Below are positions 1 through 9,935 of a DNA stretch of 64,000 bases, one piece after another. Positions within the stretch are counted from its first letter, which is position 1; each line of letters begins with the position of its first letter. The notes under the pieces were generated by a model, which was not told the DNA's origin, did no database searches, and was given only the letters and a program-made list of their open reading frames with translations. The translations under genes and the position numbers were made by a program. The stretch covers positions 124,001 to 188,000 of the forward strand of contig CAWFKS010000001.1 in assembly GCA_963816435.1 (NCBI GenBank), read 5' to 3'. The DNA comes from CAWFKS01 sp963816435 (GTDB lineage Bacteria; Pseudomonadota; Alphaproteobacteria; Rhizobiales; Rhizobiaceae).

Positions 1-1
1 G

Positions 2-2101
2 CGCTTCATCGATTCGACGCCCGAGCTTTTCACGCAGGTCAGGCGGCGCGACCGCGCCACCAAGCTGCTGAACTACCTGGCCGACGTGACCGTCAACGGC
101 CACCCGGAGGCGCGCGGACGTGCGCGCCCAGATCCGGCCGCCGCCGCGCCGAAGGTGCCTTATGTCGAGGCCGGCATTCCCGACGGCACTAAGCAGAAGC
201 TCGACCGGGACGGTCCGGAGGCGTTCGCCAAATGGATGCGGGCGCAGGAGCGCGTGCTCGTCACCGACACGACGATGCGCGATGCGCACCAGTCGCTGCT
301 GGCCACACGCATGCGCACCTTCGACATCGCGGCGATCGCCGGCGTCTACGCGCGCGCGCTTCCGGAACTGCTGTCGCTTGAATGCTGGGGCGGCGCGACT
401 TTCGACGTCGCCATGCGCTTCCTGACCGAGGATCCGTGGGAACGACTTGCCTTGGTTCGCGAGCGTGCGCCCAACCTCCTGCTGCAGATGCTGCTGAGGG
501 GTGCCAACGGCGTCGGCTACACGAACTATCCCGACAACGTCGTGAAGCATTTCGTCCACGAGGCCGCGACCAACGGCATCGATCTCTTTCGCGTGTTCGA
601 CTGCCTGAACTGGGTCGAGAACATGCGCGTCGCCATGGATGCCGTAGCCTCGGAGGGCAAGCTCTGCGAGGCGGCGATCTGCTACACCGGCGACATCCTC
701 GATCCCGATCGGTCGAAATACGACCTGAAATACTATGTCGGGATGGCGAAGGAACTGGAGGCGGCCGGCGCCCACATCGTCGCCATCAAGGACATGGCGG
801 GGCTGCTGAAGCCGGCGGCGGGCCGCGTGCTTTTCAAGGCGCTGCGCGAGGCGACCGACCTGCCGCTGCACTTCCACACGCACGACACGTCCGGCATTTC
901 GGCTGCCACGGTGCTGGCGGCTGTGGATGCGGGAGTGGACGCCGTCGATGCCGCGATGGACGCGTTTTCCGGCAACACGTCGCAGCCATGCCTGGGCTCG
1001 ATCGTCGAGGCGCTGGAGGGCTCCGAGCGCGACACCGGCCTGTCGGTCGGCTGGATCAGGCGCATCTCGTTCTACTGGGAGGCGGTGCGCAACCAGTATG
1101 CCGCCTTCGAGAGCGACCTGAAGGGCCCTGCCTCGGAGGTCTACCTGCACGAGATGCCGGGCGGCCAGTTCACCAATCTCAAGGAGCAGGCGCGCTCGCT
1201 TGGCCTGGAATCGCGCTGGCATCAGGTCGCGCAGGCCTATCACGACGCCAATCGCATGTTCGGCGACATCGTCAAGGTGACGCCGTCGTCCAAGGTGGTC
1301 GGCGACATGGCGCTGATGATGGTGAGCCAGGATCTCACCGTCGCCGACGTGATGGATCCCGCCCACGACCTCGCATTCCCGGACTCCGTCGTGTCGATGC
1401 TGCGAGGCGACCTCGGCCAGTCGCCGGGCGGCTGGCCCGAGGCGCTGCAGAAGAAGGCGCTGAAGAACGAGAAGCCGATCACTGTGCGGCCGGGCTCGCT
1501 GTTGGCGCCTGCCGATTTGAAGGCGAAGCGCGCCGAGGTCGAGGCAACGCTGGAGCGCGAACTCAGCGAAACCGAATTTGCATCGTGGCTGATGTATCCG
1601 AAGGTGTTTTCGGACTTTGCCCATGCGCAGGAGGACTACGGTCCTGTCAGCGTGCTGCCGACGCCTGTCTATTTCTACGGCATGGCGCCGGAAGACGAGA
1701 TTTTCGTCGAGATCGAGCGCGGCAAGACGCTGGTGATCCGTTGCCTGGCGGTGGGCGACACCGACGAGAAGGGCATGGTCACAGTGTTCTTCGAGCTCAA
1801 CGGCCAGCCACGCCGCGTCAAGGTGCCGGACCGTGCACACGGCGCGGGTGCGGCCAAGGCGCGCCGCAAGGCCGAGCCGGGCAACGAGGCGCATGTCGGC
1901 GCGCCGATGCCGGGCGTTGTGTCCGGCGTGTCGGTGTCTGAAGGCCAGGCAGTGGCGGCCGGCGACGTGCTTCTGTCGATTGAGGCGATGAAGATGGAAA
2001 CCGCACTTCACGCCGAGCGCGACGGGCAGGTAGCCGAAGTGCTCGTCAGAGCCGGCGATCAGATCGACGCCAAGGATCTGCTGGTCGTCTTCGCGAGTTG
2101 A
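2..2101 (+). CDS. pyc: Pyruvate carboxylase, C-terminal part (gene enters from the left edge)
   Basis: ATP- and biotin-dependent carboxylation of pyruvate to oxaloacetate (anaplerosis, cytoplasm). The frame is open from base 2, so the gene begins outside the window; about 700 of the usual 1,150 residues are visible. The carboxyltransferase barrel starts at VTDTTMRDAHQS and carries the metal-site motif HFHTHDTSG and the conserved lysine of IKDMAGLLKP. The post-barrel PC domain follows, and a biotinyl domain ends the protein with the acceptor lysine in EAMKMETA. The biotin carboxylase half is missing only because of the window edge. Family identification is secure. Confidence 0.97.
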   Translation, partial: RFIDSTPELFTQVRRRDRATKLLNYLADVTVNGHPEARGRARPDPAAAAPKVPYVEAGIPDGTKQKLDRDGPEAFAKWMRAQERVLVTDTTMRDAHQSLLATRMRTFDIAAIAGVYARALPELLSLECWGGATFDVAMRFLTEDPWERLALVRERAPNLLLQMLLRGANGVGYTNYPDNVVKHFVHEAATNGIDLFRVFDCLNWVENMRVAMDAVASEGKLCEAAICYTGDILDPDRSKYDLKYYVGMAKELEAAGAHIVAIKDMAGLLKPAAGRVLFKALREATDLPLHFHTHDTSGISAATVLAAVDAGVDAVDAAMDAFSGNTSQPCLGSIVEALEGSERDTGLSVGWIRRISFYWEAVRNQYAAFESDLKGPASEVYLHEMPGGQFTNLKEQARSLGLESRWHQVAQAYHDANRMFGDIVKVTPSSKVVGDMALMMVSQDLTVADVMDPAHDLAFPDSVVSMLRGDLGQSPGGWPEALQKKALKNEKPITVRPGSLLAPADLKAKRAEVEATLERELSETEFASWLMYPKVFSDFAHAQEDYGPVSVLPTPVYFYGMAPEDEIFVEIERGKTLVIRCLAVGDTDEKGMVTVFFELNGQPRRVKVPDRAHGAGAAKARRKAEPGNEAHVGAPMPGVVSGVSVSEGQAVAAGDVLLSIEAMKMETALHAERDGQVAEVLVRAGDQIDAKDLLVVFAS

Positions 2102-2112
2102 GCCGGCGGCGA

Positions 2113-2946
2113 TTAGCCGTCGTGGCGGATGAAGCTCTTGTAGATGAAGCCGCTGGTGCCGTTGAATTCGACCTTGCACCAATGCCTGCAGTTCGGTTCG
2201 GCACGGAGGTCGGCGTTGGCTGGCACGACCGTCAGCACCTTGGCGCCCGTGCTCGGGCCGGCCCGCAGGTTGACGGCGCTGCGAGCCGAAGCCGGTGCAA
2301 GTCCGTCGTCTTGCGAAGCGGACTGCTGGGCGGGCTGTTCGCCCTTCGGTTCAGCGTCCTTGCCGTCGCCCGGCCAGGCGACCGCGTCGCGGCCCGCCTC
2401 GAACTTGAGCTTCGCGGCATCCGGACCCGAACCGATCGAGGCGGTCTGGTCTTCGGCCGAATTGTCGGCGTAGCCCAGCGGGCCGCTGTCGGTGAGACTC
2501 TCGCCCGCTTCGGCGCGTCGCGCGGAGGCGGTCTGTTGCGCGGGTTTCGCGTCACGCGCCCATCGGTCGCTCTCGACGCCAGCTCCCGCCGCGCCACCGT
2601 CGGTGTTTGCCTGTTGTTCCGTGACAGATGCCTGCGCCACGGGCGCCGATGGCGCCACCGGCTTGTCCGCGGCAATGGTAATCTGCTCTGCCTGCGGCGG
2701 CGCCTCGGCCACCGCCGGCGACGGCCCGTCCTGTGCGGCCACGACCGGTGCCTCAACGGCGGTCTCGGCGTCGCCGAGGCTTGTCAGCGTCACCACCGCC
2801 GGAACGGCGAGCAAGACCAGCATGGCCGCGCCGGCCGCCAGCGCGGCGAAGCGTGGATTCTGGAACCTTGGTTCGGGCTCCAGCTGCTGGGCCAGTGATT
2901 TCGGAGCTACGGGCGTCGTGAATCTGTCGCTGCCGCGGCGTTTCAT
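2113..2946 (-). CDS. Membrane-anchored SH3b-domain protein
   Basis: 277 residues. A short cytoplasmic N-terminus is followed by one hydrophobic segment (about residues 33-57, FAALAAGAAMLVLLAVPAVV). A long low-complexity Ala/Pro/Glu linker comes next, and a C-terminal bacterial SH3 domain of about 60 residues (VNLRAGPSTGAKVLTVVPAN) ends in FIYKSFIRHDG. Such domains bind peptidoglycan or proteins in the periplasm. The start at 2946 is preferred because GGGGA lies about 8 bases upstream; ATG at 2952 and GTG at 2967 are in frame but poorly spaced. It converges on pyc with an 11-base gap. The exact role is unknown. Confidence 0.8.
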   Translation of the reverse strand: MKRRGSDRFTTPVAPKSLAQQLEPEPRFQNPRFAALAAGAAMLVLLAVPAVVTLTSLGDAETAVEAPVVAAQDGPSPAVAEAPPQAEQITIAADKPVAPSAPVAQASVTEQQANTDGGAAGAGVESDRWARDAKPAQQTASARRAEAGESLTDSGPLGYADNSAEDQTASIGSGPDAAKLKFEAGRDAVAWPGDGKDAEPKGEQPAQQSASQDDGLAPASARSAVNLRAGPSTGAKVLTVVPANADLRAEPNCRHWCKVEFNGTSGFIYKSFIRHDG

Positions 2947-3213
2947 GCTCATTATCCCCACGGACACTTCGGTCCTTTAGTTCCTGCCCCGTCACGCGAG
3001 CCGCTCGCGAAGCGAATCGGCTGCGGGATGCTGCCCCAAACCCGTGCATCCAGTGCCACGCTGAACCCGAAATGTGGCCGCGTTTTGGTCGTATTAGGAA
3101 AAGTTACCGGAATGGCGTGCCAAGCCAAAATTTGTATGCCGCCGGCGGGCTTGATTTCAACATCGGGCGAAGTAGCGTGCGCGCGACTTTTCACTCCACA
3201 AAGGAAGAGCTCC

Positions 3214-4380
3214 ATGGCCGAGGCTTCGGCGAGACACGGCCGCTGGGCGGTTGCGGCGATGTTCTTCGCCAACGGCTTCACGGTGGGAAGCTGGGCGCCG
3301 CAGATCCCGGTGGTCCTCACCAGGCTGGACATTACCGCGACGACGCTCGGCCTGCTCATCCTGCTGTTCGGCATCGGCGCGCTTGTCGCCATGCCCTGGT
3401 GCGGCTACCTGATGTCGCGCCACGGCACGCGTGCGGTTTTGCGCGTCTTTGCGGTGATCTGCTCGTTCGGGCTGCTCGCGGTGGCGCTGGCTCCGAACCT
3501 GCCGGCGATTGCGGTGACGCTGTTCGTGCTCGGCGCTCTGGTCGGCGGCATGGACGTTGCCATGAACGCCAACGCAGTCGCGGTAGAACGCAGGCTTGGT
3601 CGCGCGGTGATGTCGTCCTCGCACGGATTCTGGAGCCTCGGCGGGTTCGTCGGCGGGGCGGCCGGCGGCCTCGTCATCCAGCAGTTCGGTCATGTGGCGC
3701 ACGCCGCGCTGGTCAGCGCGTTCACGCTCGTGATCGTGCTTTTCGCGCTGCCGCGACTGATCACCGAGGCGCGACCCGTCACGCACGAGAAGGTGCGGCT
3801 GGCGTTGCCGAAGAACCCGACGATCTACGCGATCGGCGTCATGGCGTTGTTTTCGATGGTGCCGGAAGGCGCTGTTCTCGACTGGGCGGCAATCCACCTG
3901 CAGCGGGCGCTGGGCGCGGAAATCGCCACGGCGAGCTTCGCCTTCGCCGCGTTCTCTGCTGCGATGGCTGTCATGCGTTTCGCCGGCGATGCGGTGCGCA
4001 ATCGTTTCGGCGCAGTCGCGACGTTGCGCCTGTCGGCACTGGTGGCGGCAACGGGCATGCTGCTGGCCGGACTGTCGACGACGATATGGCTGGCCATCCC
4101 GGCGTTTGCGCTCTGCGGGCTCGGGATCGCCAACATGGTGCCGATCGCATTTTCCGCGGCGGGCAACCAGCCGGGGATGTCGTCGGGCGCGGGCATGAGC
4201 GTTGCGACCACGATCGGCTATGCCGGCATTCTGGCCGCGCCGTCGGCGATCGGCTTCGTCGGCGAGCATACCGGCTTCGGTCCGGTCTTCGTGTCCCTGT
4301 CGGCGCTGCTGCTCGTCGTCCTGGCGATGTCGGGCCTTGCGCGAACTGCCGATTTCGAAGCGACTCAGGCCGCGGCGTAG
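3214..4380 (+). CDS. MFS transporter
   Basis: 388 residues with twelve predicted membrane segments, the standard major facilitator length. The N-terminal half has the A-loop GYLMSRHGTRAVLR, between helices 2 and 3, and GFWSLGGFVGGAAGG in helix 5. The frame is open from 3028, but ATG at 3214 is preceded by AAGGAAGAG and starts just before the first helix, so the upstream part is not taken as coding. It resembles the YbjJ-like group of unknown substrate. The last 16 bases overlap the end of the convergent LysR gene. Confidence 0.88.
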   Translation: MAEASARHGRWAVAAMFFANGFTVGSWAPQIPVVLTRLDITATTLGLLILLFGIGALVAMPWCGYLMSRHGTRAVLRVFAVICSFGLLAVALAPNLPAIAVTLFVLGALVGGMDVAMNANAVAVERRLGRAVMSSSHGFWSLGGFVGGAAGGLVIQQFGHVAHAALVSAFTLVIVLFALPRLITEARPVTHEKVRLALPKNPTIYAIGVMALFSMVPEGAVLDWAAIHLQRALGAEIATASFAFAAFSAAMAVMRFAGDAVRNRFGAVATLRLSALVAATGMLLAGLSTTIWLAIPAFALCGLGIANMVPIAFSAAGNQPGMSSGAGMSVATTIGYAGILAAPSAIGFVGEHTGFGPVFVSLSALLLVVLAMSGLARTADFEATQAAA

Positions 4381-5252
4381 CGCTTCAGCTCATCGTGGAG
4401 GAAATCGGCGACGCGGCGGATGCGTGCGCTGGTGCGCACGTCTCGATGCATGGCGAGCCACATCGGCAGGATCGGCAGCTTCAGCTCCGGCAGCAGCGCT
4501 TCGACCGATGGATCGCGATGGATCAGCGAGAGCTGGGCGAAGCCGATCCCGTTGCCGGCCCGAACAGCCTCCCAACTTACCACGTGGTCGTCAGTGCGAA
4601 GGCGGAAGGCGTGGCGGTCGATTTCCACGCCGAGCGCAGCAAACCCATCGATCAGGTCGCTGCCGCGGTCGAGACCGACGAGATCATGGTCGAGCAGATC
4701 GTCGGGCGACTTCGGCCGGCCGCGCCGTTCGAGATAGCTCGTCGCCGCGCAGGCAGCCAGCGGCAGGTCGGCGACCTTGCGGGCGATCAGGTCGAGCTGC
4801 GCCGGCGCAACCATCCGCACGGCGATGTCGGCGTCCCGCCGCAGCATGTTCTCGACGCGGTTGGAGGCGACGATCTCCACCTCGATGTCGGGTTCGGCGA
4901 CCGCCAGCCTGGCGGCAATCGGCGGCAGCACGTAGGCCGAGACGATCTCGCTGGCAGTAATGCGCACCGTGCCGGCGACGCGCTCCGTCGCGCCCAGGGC
5001 GGCCCGTGCGAAGGCGTTCGCCGCGTCGGCGACCGCTTTCGCGCGCTCGAACAGCGACATGCCTGCCTCGGTCAGCTCGAAGCCCGTACGCCCGCGCCGG
5101 AAAAGCGTGACGCCCAACGATCGCTCCAGTTCGCCGACGTGGCGGCCGAGCGTCGGCTGACTGGCCTTGAGCCGGCGGGCGGCACCCGACAAGCTGCCGG
5201 TTTCGGCCACCGCGACGAAGCTGCGGATCAGGTTGAGGTCGAGTTCGGCCAT
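4365..5252 (-). CDS. LysR-family transcriptional regulator
   Basis: About 295 residues. An N-terminal winged helix-turn-helix (LNLIRSFVAVAETGSLSGAA, then SQPTLGRHVGELE) covers residues 1-62, and a periplasmic-binding-protein-like effector domain covers about 90-290. It is divergent from the NAD(P)-binding protein at 5361, the classic LysR arrangement, so that gene is its probable target. In-frame ATGs lie at 5261 and 5252 and neither has a strong ribosome site; 5252 gives the usual family N-terminus. It overlaps the convergent MFS gene by 16 bases. Confidence 0.92.
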   Translation of the reverse strand: MAELDLNLIRSFVAVAETGSLSGAARRLKASQPTLGRHVGELERSLGVTLFRRGRTGFELTEAGMSLFERAKAVADAANAFARAALGATERVAGTVRITASEIVSAYVLPPIAARLAVAEPDIEVEIVASNRVENMLRRDADIAVRMVAPAQLDLIARKVADLPLAACAATSYLERRGRPKSPDDLLDHDLVGLDRGSDLIDGFAALGVEIDRHAFRLRTDDHVVSWEAVRAGNGIGFAQLSLIHRDPSVEALLPELKLPILPMWLAMHRDVRTSARIRRVADFLHDELKRYAAA

Positions 5253-5259
5253 GCCAGTC

Positions 5260-5283
5260 ATTCAAAAATGAATATCATGATAT
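5260..5283. promoter_or_regulatory. Candidate LysR operator region
   Basis: Two adjacent dyads lie between the divergent LysR and NmrA-like genes. ATTCA-N4-TGAAT (5260-5273) is immediately followed by and overlaps the perfect 12-base palindrome ATATCATGATAT (5272-5283), which contains an AT-rich T...A dyad of the LysR-box type. It abuts the LysR start. The assignment rests on position and symmetry only. Confidence 0.5.
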
Positions 5284-5360
5284 CGAGGATAGCAAATTTC
5301 CATTCATGGGCAAAGAGACGATGTTCTCGTCATTGAAACCGAATGAATGGAGACAGGATC

Positions 5361-6342
5361 ATGGAAACGGTTGTGATACTCGGCGCTGCAGGCAGGATCG
5401 GAGACGCGGCTGCGCGCGGCTTCCTCGAGCGTGGCTGGAGGGTCAAGGGCGTGGCGCGCAACGCCAGGGTCAACGAGCTGGCGCCCGGCGTCGAGCCGGT
5501 CGAGGTGGATGCGCGGGATCGTGCCGCACTGATCGAGGCCTGCCGCGGCGCGGCGGTCATCGTCAACGCCCTCAACCCGCAATACACGGAGTGGGCCGAG
5601 AAGGTGATGCCGATGGCCGAGAACGTGATCGCGGCGGCCGCCGAAGTCGGCGCCACGCACATGCTGCCCGGCAATGTCTACAATTTCGGCTACTCGATCC
5701 ACGAGGGGATGCGTGAAGACGACCCGCGCGACGCCTCCACCGAGAAGGCCGAGATCCGTATCGCGATCGAGGAGCTGTTCCGGCGCAAGGCAGCGGAATC
5801 GGGTGTGCAGACGATCGTGCTGCGCGCCGGCGACTTCTACGGCGGCGCCAAGCCGCAGAGTTGGCTGGACCTGATCATCCTGGCGAAGCTGAAGAAGGAC
5901 ATCTTCACCTGGCCGGGGCCGATGAACCTGCCGCACGCCTTCGCCTACCTGCCCGACCTCGGCCGCGCCTTCGCGCTGCTCGCCGAGAAACGCGCGGAAG
6001 TGCCGGCGTTCGACACGTTTCACTTCGCCGGCCACACGATGACCGGCAACGACATGAAGGTCGCGGCAGAGGCCGCCGTCGGGCGTCCGCTGACGCGGCG
6101 CGGCGTGCCGTGGCGGCTGTTGAAGATCGTCGGCCTCGTCTCGCCGATGATGCGCGAAGTGGCGGCGATGTCCTACCTGTGGCGCACGCCGCACTCTCTC
6201 GACGGCGCAAAGCTCGAGCGGCTGGTCGGACCGGGTGCCGTCCACCGAGCCTGTGTCGGCGCTGAAGCAGGCGATCGCCGACCTCGATCTCGACGGCCGA
6301 CGCGAGTCCGCTGTGCTCGGGCGGGAGCCAGCCGTCGCCTGA
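5361..6342 (+). CDS. NmrA/SDR-like NAD(P)-binding protein (one frame break)
   Basis: Atypical short-chain dehydrogenase of about 326 residues. The Rossmann motif GAAGRIGDAAARG sits at the N-terminus, and NVYNFGYSIHEGM and VLRAGDFYGG are typical of NAD-dependent epimerase/NmrA proteins. ATG at 5361 has GGAG 9 bases upstream. The frame breaks at about 6231 in the GGG of ACCGGGTGCC. Removing one G restores a normal ending (VGPVPSTEPVSALKQAIADL) that stops at 6342, next to a strong terminator; the uncorrected frame runs on to 6365. It is probably controlled by the divergent LysR. Substrate unknown. Confidence 0.85.
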
Positions 6343-6364
6343 GGGGCGTGAACCGTACGTGTTG

Positions 6365-6397
6365 AAGCCGACGGGCAAGATGCCCGTCGGCTTTTTC
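6365..6397 (+). terminator. Rho-independent terminator after the NmrA-like gene
   Basis: A perfect 13-base-pair stem, AAGCCGACGGGCA (6365-6377) with TGCCCGTCGGCTT (6381-6393), a three-base loop AGA, and a T run. It lies 23 bases after the frame-corrected stop at 6342. Confidence 0.9.
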
Positions 6398-6438
6398 ATG
6401 CGTGCTGTGCGCCGGGCCGCCGGATGGGCGGCGCTACG

Positions 6439-6597
6439 TCACAATCTGCCGAGCAATGCCAGGATCAGCACGACGATCAGGATGACGCCGATGATGCCGG
6501 TCGGCGTATAGCCCCAGCCGCGCGAATAAGGCCATGCCGGAATGGCGCCGATCAGGATGAGTATCAGAATGATGATCAAAATGGTTCCGAGCGACAT
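6439..6597 (-). CDS. DUF3309 small membrane protein
   Basis: 52 residues, almost entirely two hydrophobic segments (MSLGTILIIILILILIGAIP, then a conserved WPYSRGWGYTPTG turn, then GVILIVVLILALLG). This pattern matches the DUF3309 family common in Hyphomicrobiales. ATG at 6597 has AGGAAG directly upstream, so longer in-frame starts are rejected. A degenerate EcfG-like promoter (GGAAC-N17-CATT, 6634-6659) lies upstream on the same strand. Function unknown; small proteins of this type are often stress-induced. Confidence 0.85.
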   Translation of the reverse strand: MSLGTILIIILILILIGAIPAWPYSRGWGYTPTGIIGVILIVVLILALLGRL

Positions 6598-6723
6598 GAG
6601 GCTTCCTTTCCGCCTTCGTGTGGACGGATAACAAATGCGAAGCCCCGCCGCCCGGTTCCCGCCCATCTTCAACATGGATGAAGGTGGCGGGTGCCGCGGT
6701 TAACGAACCGGAAGCGGGTCGGC

Positions 6724-9700
6724 CTACTCGGCCGCCTTCGGATACTCGATCTGGCGAGGCTCTTCGTGCTCGCTTTCGATCTCGGTCGTCTGGTCTTCCG
6801 CCGCCGGCTTCCGGCGGCGCCGGAACAGGCGCGACAGCAGGCTGCGACGCTCCTCGCCGGCCGGGCGGTTCTCGCGGGTGAACACCATCAGCGCCGACGG
6901 CGTGACGACCAGCGTCAGCACGGTCGCGAAGGCAAGGCCGTAGACGATGGCACCCGACAGCGCCACCCACCACTGCGTCGACGGGGCGCCGACCGTGGTC
7001 TCGTGGCTGAACAGTTCCAGCCCGAGCCCGAAGGCGATCGGCAGCACGCCGAGAATGGCCGAGATCGCCGTCAGCACGACCGGACGGGCGCGCTCGCGGC
7101 AGGTCTGAAGCACGGCTTCGCGCTTGTTCCAGCCCTCGTGGCGCAGCCGGTCGTAGGTGTCGATCAGCACGATGTTGTTGTTCACCACCACACCGGCGAG
7201 CGCGATGACGCCGATGCCGGACATGACGATGACGAAGGGCTGGCCGGTGATCAGCAGGCCGAGGAACACGCCGACGGTCGCCATGATCACCGTCATCAGC
7301 ACCAGGAACACGCTGGTGAACTTGTTGAACTGCGCCAGCAGCACCACGAAGATCAGGAAGATCGCGGCGCCGAAGGCCTTGCCCAGGAATGCGCTCGCCT
7401 CGTCGCTCTCCTGGCTGGAGCCGGCGAGCTTGAAGGTGGCGTGACCCAGATCCATGCCGCTGACGGCCTGTTCCACCTGGTTTTGCACCTGAGCGACCTG
7501 GAAACCGGAGGCGACGTTGGCCTGGACCACGATCGTGCGCTTGCCGTCGATGCGGTTGAGCGTGCCGACCGTGGGCTGGGGCTTGCGCGTGACGAAGTTG
7601 GAGATCGGCACCGGTCCCTGCGGCGTCTGCACCCTCAACTCGTCCAGCGTCGACAGCGTGCGCCTGTCCTTCGGCAGACGCAGGCGGATATCGACCGCGT
7701 CGTCACTGCCTGCCGGACGGTAGTCGGTGAGCTTCAGCCCGTTGGTGACGAGCTGCACCACCGCACCGACCGAAGCCGGGCTGATGCCGTACTGCGCGGC
7801 CTTGGTGCGGTCGACCTCGAGCGCCCAGTCGACGCCGGGCGGCGGCAGGCCGTTGTCGATGTCGATGACGCCGGGAATCTGGGCGATCTTGTTCGCCACC
7901 TTGGCTGCCGTCTTGTCGAGTCCTTCCGGGTTGTCTGCCTGACAGGCGCACCTGGATCGCCTTGCCCTGCGGCGGGCCGGCGTCGGGCACGCGCACCTCG
8001 ACGTCGACGCCGGGAATTCCGGCCATCGCGACACGCAGGTCATCGAGGATCTCGTTGGCCGGCTTGCGCTCGCGCCAGTCGACGAACTCGTACTGGATGA
8101 CGCCGACCACGTCCTCGGGCACGTCGGCGCCGCCGCCGCGCGTCTTGCCGACGCGCGTATAGACGGACTTGATGCCGGGCCAGCCGAGCAGTCGCTGCTC
8201 CGCCTTGCGGGTGGCGTCGTCCATTTCCTGCAGCGAGAGATTGCCGCGGGCATGCACGTAGAGCAGCCCGTAGTCCGGCTCGACGCTCGGGAAGAATTCG
8301 ACGCCCGAGCCGAACTGCGAATAGGCGTAGCCAACGCCGACCAGAAGGCCGACGGTCAGCACCAGCACGGTTACGGGGAATTGCACGGCGCGCTTGACGA
8401 CTGGCCATGTACCAGCCGTCGCGGTGCTCATCCTCCTCGTGCACGTGCGCCTTGGCGAACATCGCGCCGAGCGTCGGCGTGAAGATCAGCGCGTAGGCCA
8501 TGGAGGCCGCCAGCGTCACGATCAGCGTGATCGGCAGATATTTCATGAAGTCGCCGACGACGCCCGGCCAGAACAGCAGCGGCGAGAACGCCGCGATGCG
8601 GGTCAGCGTGGCGGCGATCACCGGACCGGCCATGCGCTTGGCGGCCATCTCGAAGGCCTGGTGCCTTGGGCATGCCCTCGTTCATCCGGCGCTCGGCGAA
8701 CTCGGTGACGATGATGGCGTCGTCGACCAGCATGCCGACGGCCAGGATCAGACTGAACAGCACGACCATGTTGATCGTGAAGCCCATCAGCGCCAGCGCC
8801 AATATGCCCATGAGGAACGATGACGGGATGGCCAGGCCGATCAGCATCGAGGCGCGGCCGGACAGCACGTAGAGAATGACGATGAAGACCAGCAGCACGG
8901 CGATCAGGACGTGGTTCTGCAGGTCGTTCAGCAGCTGCTTGATGAAGGTCGACTTGTCCTGCGTGTAGGTGATGCTGACGCCTTCGGGCAGGTAGCTCTT
9001 GGCGGCGTCGGCGATCGCCTTCACGTGGGCGACGGTGTCGACCAGGTTGGCGCCGGTGCGCTTCTTGATCTCCAGTGCGATTGCCGGTTCGCCGTTGAGC
9101 CGGGTGATCGTCTGGGCATCCTTGAAGGTCGAGCGGATCGTGGCGAGATCCTGGGCGCGCACGACGGCGTTCTTGCCGGCGACGATCGGCAGGTTGGCGA
9201 CATCCTCGACGGTCTCGATGAGAGCCGGCACCTTGACGGCGTATTTGCCTTCCTCGCCCTCGATCTGGCCGGCGGCCACCAGGCTGTTGGACGCGCCGAC
9301 GCCCTGGATGAGCTGGTTGAGCTGCAGCCCGTAGGACGACAGCTTCATCGGGTCGACGATGACCTCGACGAGGTCGTCACGTGCGCCCTGCAGGTCGGCC
9401 TCGAGCACGCCCGGGACTTCCTCGAACCGGTCGCGCAACGTCGCGCGCGGCGGTGGTCAGCGCGCGCTCCGGCACATGGCCGGAAAGCGTCACGACCAGC
9501 ACCGGGAATTCGGAGACGTTGACCTCGTTGACGGTCGGTTCCTCGGCGCCCGAAGGCAGGTCCCGCTTGGCGTCGGACACCTTGGAGCGCACGTCCTGCA
9601 GCGACGTCGCCAGATCCTGCGACGGTTCGAACTCGATCAGCACGTAACCGCCGCCCTGGAAGGCGGCCGAGCGCATCTCCTTGACGCCCTTCAGGCTCTT

Positions 9701-9913
9701 CATCCGGGTCTCGACCGGACGAAGAAGAAGGCGTTCCGAATCCTCGGGCGAGATGCCCTGGTAGGCAAGGCTCACATAGATGATCGGAATGGCGACGTCG
9801 GGCTCGGCTTCCTTCGGAATCGACTGGTAGGCCACCGCCCCGGCGATGACCAGGAACAGCAGTACCGAGATCGTGAGCCGCGCGTTGCGGATTGCGAGTT
9901 TGACGATATCCAT
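6724..9913 (-). CDS. RND efflux transporter permease, AcrB/MexB type (four frame breaks)
   Basis: Inner-membrane proton-driven efflux pump of about 1,061 residues, the normal size for the family. Order: TM1 (ISVLLFLVIAGAVAYQSIPK), porter domain, TM2-6 with the proton-relay pair in AVGMLVDDAIIVTEF, second porter domain, TM8-12, and a basic tail. The reading moves through five frames; breaks lie near 9440, 8660, 8404 and 7943 and each is repaired by deleting one base (for example CCCAAGGCACCAG to PKHQAFEM). The total of 3,190 bases equals 1,062 codons plus 4. Conserved residues continue across every break, so sequence error is more likely than decay. The adaptor gene ends 22 bases upstream. Confidence 0.88.
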
Positions 9914-9935
9914 CGGCTGGCGCCTGCTGCCTTGG

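Noticed and set aside
2098..3100. Long ORFs on the plus strand opposite the SH3b gene
   Set aside because: GC-rich shadow frames; no domains, whereas the minus frame has a TM segment and an SH3b domain.
6724..9913. Interpretation of the RND gene fragments as several real small proteins
   Set aside because: The pieces join in order into one full-length AcrB-type protein with one motif set; each break is a one-base change.
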